Shown here: in pieces, positions 57,467 through 64,000 of the stretch | Layout: each line of letters opens with the position of its first letter | Position numbering within the stretch: the first letter of the stretch is position 1 | DNA from: Solicoccozyma terricola | Taxonomy: Eukaryota; Basidiomycota; Tremellomycetes; Filobasidiales; Piskurozymaceae | DNA: 64,000 nt | Direction: 5' to 3' | Assembly: GCA_001600875.1 (NCBI GenBank) | Contig: BCLD01000006.1 | Location: 456,300 to 520,299 of the forward strand | The notes under the pieces: generated by a model | The model's input: the letters and a program-made list of their open reading frames with translations, nothing else | What the model was told of the DNA's origin: nothing | The model's database searches: none | Translations under genes and position numbers: made by a program

Positions 57467-60400
57467 TCAAAGCTGACGCAGACGCAGCACAAGGTTGACC
57501 GCGACGGAAGCGATGACAGCACCGCAAAGGACCGAAGGACCGTATGGGTCGTGCCAGTTGATAGCGGCACGCTTACGCAGTTGGTATACACGATACGCGT
57601 ACATGCCGCCGCTGTAAACAATGGCCAGGAGTGCAGTGACAGTGAAGCAAGCTGCGCTGATCCGACCAGCCGAATCATCTGCAGGAATGAAGTTGAGTAA
57701 CGTGGTGGCGACAGTGCCGAGAAGCACAGCGAAGTGCAGCCACTGTGATGCGGTGGGATCAGGTCTGCAAAATAGCCAGTCTCTGAGGATCGGAAAACTC
57801 ACCTTCAAGAAAGTCCTCTGAGATGACGAGAAAGTATGTGAATGTCAGCATCAACGCGCATTCGGAAGGACGAGCAGGACTCACCTCATTCGCGAAGTGG
57901 ACCTTCGGCTCTACGCGGACAGGCATCGAGATCCTCTTTCCGGCAGGAGCTTTGAAGTTGCGAACGTAGACAGATTCCGGAGCAGCATCTTCCTCTTCCC
58001 CTTCATGCTCTTCGTCCGCCTCGTCCTGAGCCATCAGCTTCCGTAGATTCTTGACATCTAAGGGCATTCCTTTTGGATGACCCGCATTGGCTACAAGAGC
58101 CTGTGCCTCGTTGGTTCCACTGGCGGCTTCTTCTCGAAGCTTGTTCTCACGGAACGCTTTAGCAGCTTGTGCGTCTTTGTAAGCAGTCGCAGGCAAGCCG
58201 AGCCTCTTTTCTTCATCCTGCGATGCTTGGGTGTAAGGTTCGTCATCCTCACCCTCCGAGACTGGCTCGAGATAGGCTGCTTGTCCAGACGGCGGCGAGC
58301 TTGGCATGGAGTTTGCGGAGTTGGATGAATGATTCGTCGATGTAGGCCGCTCGATGAAGAGCTTGGCGTTCTTGTTGGGTTCTCGCCTGATGTCCAGATC
58401 CATCTGGGGCAGCCAAAAGGGGACGAGCTCGACTCGATCCGGCAGCAAAGTGGCACAGCCATGAATAAATTTGGAGAACTTTGGCACTGCTTCGACCTGT
58501 CATCAAAAGGTGATAAGCTCAGCGTGCCTTGATGCCTTCCTCCACATCATTAACTCACTAAATGACTAGCAATCAAGTCCTTGATCCATTGAGGCGGTTC
58601 TTGTCCCATCTGCGTCTGCAACTTGACCTCGAGAACAGCATACTTGAAGAGCTCCTTGTCTGCCGCGTCGATTTGATTAAAAGGGTGATCAATGCCGATG
58701 TCAGTCCGTCGCCAATTGGGCTTTGCACGAGGTTTGCCGTCGAAATCGTCTTCTCGAACCATGGCCAGCTCGGTGTCGAGCGAGATACGGACACGAGCGT
58801 CACCCGGGAGTTGGAATGCAGTTCGATTGTAGAACGATCGCATAACTGAAAACAAAACGAATGTCAACGTGACTGTGTGCTCGTCGAAAGTCACTGCGAC
58901 TCACCTGGCTTAAGCTTCCTGGTAAGGATCGCATACTGAATCTCGTTGGCAAGCTGCTTCATCGATTCCGCCTCCTTTGCCGTCTTCTTTCCCTTCTTGA
59001 CCATCTCATCGAATTCGTCGTCCATGGTGAGCCTACCTGCCAAGAAATCGTTGACTTTATCCTCGGTGATGGCAAACCTGGCCTTTACGGATTTTTCTCC
59101 AGTCCAGTCTTCACGATGAGTTTTACGTTCAACAAAGATCTGACGAAGTATGTTTCGATGTCAAGTACAGGAATCGAATCAACGCATAAATTAAGGCTTC
59201 ACTCACTGTCTTCGTCGTGACATCACCATACCAACGCAAACGAATTGCCTCGGCACCTTCAGTCTTCTCCAACCGACCAAGATATAACTCGAGGTCCTCA
59301 TTATCAAAGTAGATTGATGTGATAGCTGCGTCTTTGGCTTCAAACTCCTTTTTCGCATTGAACACTGTCCAATGCAAAATTGTTCCCAAGGGATTAACAT
59401 TTCCTTTTGTTGGGGTCTTCAACTAGTTCTTCCCAACTCACCCAACACCGGCAAGTGTTTCAAAATCGCCAATTTCAAATGGACGATATTATCTTCGTGC
59501 ACCCAATACTTGGTAGTGCTTCGAACAAAGGCGTTCTGAGATCCACCCGCAGAGGAATCACCCTCAACTGGGTGACCTCGAGTTCGAACTAGATCATAGA
59601 CTCGGGAGAGCTTGACGATTAGACCATCGTAGTTGTACTATCAGGACGGGAGATCGGAATTTGTTTCAGTAACGACTTCGGCATGCAGAAGCGTCGACTG
59701 ATGAATATACCTTGTAGAACGGATGTTTGTCCAAGTACTCTGCGGAGAACTCGGCTTTGACGTTATACCCGGTGACTTTCTGTAGGTAGAGAGAGAGAGA
59801 TGAAGGATATTTAAATCCGAGATCGCAGATTGTGGCAGGAGTCGTTATGCTCACATCGTGTTTCTGTTCGATATCGACCAAGTATGTCGTGGTCAGCGTC
59901 CAGTCTCGTATTTCCAATAGGACTTGTCACACCCACCTTTACGATCTTGATAAACCCAGTAAAGTTGAGTTTGGTAAACTGTGCCAACTCATGAACATCC
60001 GACACCAACATCCTCGACTCCTCTTCCAACTGAGCAAACTGCTCATCATAGCTCTCCTCCGTCATGGACATGTCATCATCTTCATCATCTGATCCACCAT
60101 CCGCTTCGTATTCTGGATCACCTTGACGCTCGGCGCTTCCGCCGTGTTGACCTTCTGAGTGGTCGTCTTGAGCGAATTGGGAATCCCAGGATCGGACAAG
60201 TTTAACCACATTTTGCTCGAGCTCGGTGATTCGCTCTGACAGCTCTTCAGCCTGATGGGTGATTGTGAAGTTTTGGATACTATCAGATGCATAGCTAGAC
60301 TTGGTAGATGATCATGGATGTTTTCAACCCTTACCTTGTCTCGTTGGAACTCTTCACATTTCCTCAACTCCTGCTCCAATCTCGCAAGAAAAGCAGACTC

Positions 60401-60602
60401 ATCTGCTTGAGTCCATTCGTCCGCTTTTGCTTTCAGTACCTTCTTCAATCCGTTATAGTCGATGTAATTCCCTTCCCATAGTGGGTACCTGGTGTCCTAT
60501 TAGATTGCGGCAACCCGTTCAGCTTCACGATGACCAGGACAGGACGGATATATGTTGTGCGCGTATCGGGGAACTGACCTTGATCTTTCTCCCAAACTTC
60601 AT
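57467..60602 (-). CDS. VTC4: Vacuolar transporter chaperone subunit, Vtc4-type polyphosphate polymerase
   Basis: Makes polyphosphate from ATP and passes it into the vacuole. Twelve exons: 60602-60579, 60496-60335, 60251-59937, 59863-59855, 59779-59711, 59637-59442, 59364-59207, 59139-58905, 58845-58559, 58496-57885, 57816-57802, 57742-57467; 785 residues. Domains: SPX ([40 protein letters not shown]), the tunnel polymerase domain ([69 protein letters not shown]), an acidic linker, then three transmembrane helices of the DUF202/Vtc1 type ([16 protein letters not shown] and following). The Lys, Arg and Glu residues expected for catalysis appear present, which favours Vtc4 over Vtc2/3. SPX implies inositol-pyrophosphate control. 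Confidence 0.88.
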
Positions 60603-60966
60603 GATGGCAGATGGATGGGCGTGCAGCACTCTATGCTGGGTAGGTGATGTCGAGGGATTGCATGGATGAGAGATGAGGATGGATGGATGCCCAACTTTCC
60701 CGAATCCGCTGGTCGATGGTATGACGAATTGCATCCGTTCGTCGATTATTGGTGCACGGGTCACTGAAACGTGCTTGGGCAGTGGCAGTCAACCCATGTT
60801 CATATCTTTACAACTAATCGTCCCTATCACGCATCGTCAAACACAGCATCCTCCCCCACGCAGTTAGCTCCCTCACGCATTGATCTTCGCCAGACTGGTT
60901 GGTAGAACCCCCGAACCAGCATACGTTAACGTCCACCCTGACCCCAGTCGTCCCCCCGGAGTCTGC
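60603..60966. other. Spacer: SPT7 3' end and VTC4 promoter
   Basis: About 360 bp, tandem on the minus strand. No CACGTG-type Pho4 site was obvious: GCACGGGTC and AACGTGCTTG occur at 60751-60774 but are not full E-boxes. Confidence 0.45.
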
Positions 60967-63900
60967 TCACGGTGCCCGCTTTGCCTTCTTATTCCCTTCC
61001 TCTCCCGCCCCCAACGTCGTCGTCGTCGTCGTCGCGCCGGCTGCCGCTCCTGGCCCCGTTCCTTTCCTCTTCATCGTTGGCGCAGCCTTAGGTAATGATA
61101 TGACCCCCATGTTGCTCATCGGTGGTAACGAAGGGTCGAAGAGATCATCGGAAAGTGTTCCTCGAGCTGTGAGATGCTCTCGATAGAAGTCTTGAAGAAG
61201 ACCGATATGTGACGGGATTTCCTCGGGAAGAAGGGGCAGAAGATCAGGTGGTGGTGGGTGTTCTTCTTCCGGTTCGTTGCTGTCCCTGAGGTTGGAGCGA
61301 TGGTACATTAGTTTTTGAGCATTCATGCAAGAAGCATCGCCAGGTCGCCACACACTTTCGGGCCTCTGCCTCTGGTTTCCTCCCAATAAGCAAATGTCTC
61401 GGTATTGACGGCATATGGAAACCGAAAAAGTCCATAGAGTCTTCCATCCCTGGTAGACCGTTGCTAGAAGCGTCCAAACACAGCTCAGTTCACATCTGCG
61501 GTCAAAGCCAATACAGTCGAGACGGCACTCACAAGATCATATCGTTCTCGTCCATCTCCTCGTCAACATCCGGTTCAGGCTAGTACAGGAAACAAAACAA
61601 AAAAAAAATCAGCAATGCAAAGACAGATTCTTCACACGCATGACAATATCCACTCACCTGATCCTCCATCGCCTGGCGCAGTTTCTTATCCACATCGCGA
61701 AGTCTAATTCCAACGCGCTCGACATCATCCCTGACGTATCGATCGAGATCATGTACGGAGATCCCACCATTTTCAAATACTGCATGAAGAATGATTTCCT
61801 GTATCGCACCCCAACCCCTCAAAGAAAAGTGAGCAATGTCATCCAGAAATGTGTCGAGGAGAGAATATATTTCACCTCGGGTGTCATTTCATGACTGAAG
61901 CGATCTAAAGCCAATCGGAGGGTTCGTCCAATAGCAGAGACGTAATCTCCAGCTACGCCCACGAGGCAATTCAGACTCATCGTCGATGCGCCTGCAGTGT
62001 CCCCACTTCATCATCAGAACTGAGAGAATTTGAACACCACGCACGACTCACCCTCCAGACCACTATGTGCTAGGAGCGCACACGTCGCTGTCTCCAATCC
62101 TCGACAAACTTCATCCTGCGAGATCTCAGCTTTACGAACGACCCCTCTCGAGCTCACACCAAGATCAGCAGGTTTGATGATCTCAGGCATCGCCACCATC
62201 GTCCTATGTTGTCCCGTAATCAACGCCGAAAGATTACTATGTTGACATCGCATCTCCGCAAGTGTGTTCAGATTGGCGGCAATCAAGTGAGACATGTGTT
62301 TGGAGGTGTCACCCTTTGACTTGGTTCTTGCCCGCTTGAAAGTACCATTAGGACCTGGTGCCGATGAAGTTGTTTGGTGGTCCGCTGTCGTCGCCATGAT
62401 AGAAACTGGTGGAATGTGACGAAGGGTCACAATCTGGGTATTTAATTCGTTGTCGATTTCACCATTGCAAGACAGCTTTCCCTGAACTGAGGATGACATC
62501 GCCATCCTCTCCGATCTTCCAAACATAGTCTTGTTAGGCGTCTGATCAGGCAGTGGACTTTCAGGAACAGCAAGCCCTCGAGGAAGAACAGGCATTTTGT
62601 TGAGCGTATAATCTCGCGGGATATAGATGTCCTCCTCCTGTATGTGATAAAACAAGAAATTTGCTCGTGAGCCAAACGACTCGCGCGTCCTTTTCGTATC
62701 AGTATTACAAACTTACGATGATCTCTCCCGCTGAAGTCGTCTTCAAAGCATCTAGCAGCCCGCCAAAATAAGATTACAGTCAATCCTCCGTAGTTGTATA
62801 AGGATGCGCAAGGATCAATATACCTAAAATGAGGCCATCTGGCTGCAAGCTTTCACCATCCGCCGTAGCTTTGGTTGAGATGATCTCGTTGCTTGATATC
62901 TATCCCAGGACAAGCGAATCAGCAAGATGCAAGAGGATGTTTGATAATGGTGCCTCTGACGAGAAACTAAACCCACTTTAGACCGATTGGATAAAAGATT
63001 CACACTCTCCACAGGTTCTACAAGAAATTCAAGATGATGATCCGCTTTTTGTTTCATCAACATTGCTTGCGCCCGTATAGGATGGGTCTGAGACCGGTTC
63101 GTCGGTATGATCAGTATACTGTCGGGGGAGATCCAAAGAGTCGAGGTTGCTTACCTCCAAGGAGTTGTATTGCAAGCAGTTGGCCCATATTAGGTTAAGA
63201 TCTCGAGCGAATGATTTCTTGCTCTTATATACTCGAGATTTGACGTTTTTGAGAACAGTGGATAGATCCATAGGGTGTTTAATATCTGTGATTGGCGAAT
63301 GTAAGGGGTTGACAATTTGGCACGCCAGAATGAATGCAAGAGAGAGATTGGGGAACGAACAAGTATCGTAGTCTGGAGCGAGCTTCTTTGAGACTGGTTT
63401 CAGGAACGGTTCGGCGGCAGTCTGTATTGCAGGTAAATGTGGTAGGAGTCAATATCATGCAGTGCGATTATCCTAAATCGGGGACTGGGGACTCACACTC
63501 GCACGAAGCTCATTGACGATCCGTTCCAAACTCTCGCAGAATTCCTCATGCGATCTCGACGCGGTCTATGTAGCAAAGGTGAAATTAGCCCGAGAGCGTC
63601 AGTAGACCGCACAGAATAATGCTGGTCACACTCGTAACAGACAAAGAATAGTGCTCGTTGTACACGCAGAAGACGATGAACTTCGCTCCGCGACGTCAGA
63701 AGCAATGAATGCTCACTACGTGCGCGGAATAAGAGCTCCCTACCGGGAGCAAGGCCACCCGCTCCGTAAAGAAATGAGTGCTCGCTATGCTCGCAAGACA
63801 ATAGTCTTCGCTCCGCGAAGACAGAAGCAACGAGTGCTCACTACGTTCGCAGTGGAAGAGCTCCCTTACTTGAGCATCGCTCCCGAGCCGGGTTAACTTT

Positions 63901-64000
63901 GCTGCGCTCGCGGATCACACTCACACGTCCGACTTGAGTATCTGCCAAGAGTTGTCGAAATTCCTGCTCTGTGAGATTGACAGCGCCAGGACGAGCTTGT
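60967..64000 (-). CDS. SPT7: SAGA subunit Spt7-like: bromodomain plus histone fold, 5' part outside window
   Basis: Architectural subunit of the SAGA co-activator. Thirteen exons are seen: one from beyond 64000 to 63925, then 63565-63497, 63421-63361, 63285-63155, 63087-62977, 62899-62824, 62751-62717, 62637-62052, 61991-61876, 61798-61658, 61579-61533, 61463-61356, 61285-60967. The bromodomain reads AAEPFLKPVSKKLAPDYDTY, IKHPMDLSTVLKNVKSRVY and SFARDLNLIWANCLQYNS (the conserved acetyl-lysine Asn region). A histone-fold region follows: SLNCLVGVAGDYVSAIGRTL, FSHEMTPEEIILHAVFENGG and DLDRYVRDDVERVG. The tail has an FFGF motif, then PEEIPSHIGLLQDFYREHL and a basic Lys/Arg end. The intron 63566-63924 (359 nt) is abnormally long and filled with GC-hairpin repeats. 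Confidence 0.82.
63640..63915 (-). repeat. GC-rich hairpin repeats in an SPT7 intron
   Basis: The intron holds imperfect palindromes such as CTTCGCTCCGCGAAG (63808) and GCTCGCTATGCTCGC (63780). A segment of about 75-80 bp is directly repeated with divergence at a 125-bp offset (63681-63755 and 63806-63880, both containing CAGAAGCAA then TGCTCACTACGT). On the coding (minus) strand the unit reads GCGAGCATAGCGAGCACT, closely matching GCGAGCGAAGCGAGCACT in the SDH1 intron. The match is in the same orientation relative to transcription. Confidence 0.85.

Noticed and set aside
63651..63896. Small open frame on the plus strand
   Set aside because: It translates the hairpin repeats in the SPT7 intron; repeated Arg/Ala/Glu words follow the repeat, not a protein family.
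1..64000. tRNA, rRNA, transposon or viral genes
   Set aside because: I looked for cloverleaf-type B boxes, transposase or reverse-transcriptase motifs and terminal repeats and found none convincing. A tRNAscan and a repeat search would settle this.

Overview
The window is nuclear DNA of a basidiomycete fungus, most likely a Tremellomycete (the Cryptococcus/Kwoniella/Tremella group). The signs are dense eukaryotic genes with very many short introns (mostly 45-120 nt, GT-AG, some with CTAAC/CTAAT-like branch points), very small exons, and a basidiomycete-type gene set (fungal DOCK protein, copper-fist regulator with several Cys clusters, VTC4, SAGA Spt7). Two runs of N (33402-33511 and 50510-50849) are assembly gaps, and both touch C/G homopolymers. 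I placed exon limits by hand from splice signals, reading phase and family homology. For every complete model except the GPI-anchor candidate and the gapped UBC9, the exons add up to an unbroken frame.

Layout. 1-4539 (-): SEC7, an ARF exchange factor, 3' end off the window. 4540-6982: gene-poor, with a decayed coding relic and two abutting perfect palindromes. 6983-9622 (+): CUS1/SF3B2 (U2 snRNP). 9965-10939 (-): ASF1 histone chaperone. 11730-13166 (+): DSC3 of the Golgi Dsc E3 ligase. 13663-15386 (-): secreted, probably GPI-anchored wall protein. 15757-18774 (+): OLA1/YchF ATPase. 19437-21738 (+): B-type cyclin. 22154-25237 (+): TFIIIC WD subunit (Tfc6/Sfc6). 25343-29115 (-): ataxin-2/Pbp1. 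29674-31808 (-): arrestin-domain protein. 31809-33536: low-complexity spacer with a gap. 33537-40542 (-): DOCK-family GEF. 40791-42586 (+): MRI1. 42942-44902 (+): ERG9. 45570-46608 (-): GAR1. 47003-50086 (+): SDH1. 50384-51822 (-): UBC9, interrupted by the second gap. 52785-53426 (+): small membrane protein. 54115-57338 (+): CUF1-like copper-fist factor. 57467-60602 (-): VTC4. 60967->64000 (-): SPT7, 5' end off the window.

These are mostly unrelated housekeeping genes (splicing, chromatin, translation, cell cycle, membrane traffic, sterol, TCA cycle, polyphosphate). I see no biosynthetic cluster, transposon or virus. The unusual content is structural. A family of short GC-rich hairpin repeats, in the same orientation relative to transcription, fills two abnormally long introns (SDH1 intron 1 and an SPT7 intron), with a possible mini-copy in a TFC6 intron. 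Introns carry long C tracts on the coding strand. Micro-exons are frequent: ATG-only first exons in ASF1 and UBC9, three consecutive exons of 6/14/12 nt opening CUF1, a 9-nt exon in VTC4 and four exons below 20 nt in OLA1. UBC9 also has a GC-AG intron.
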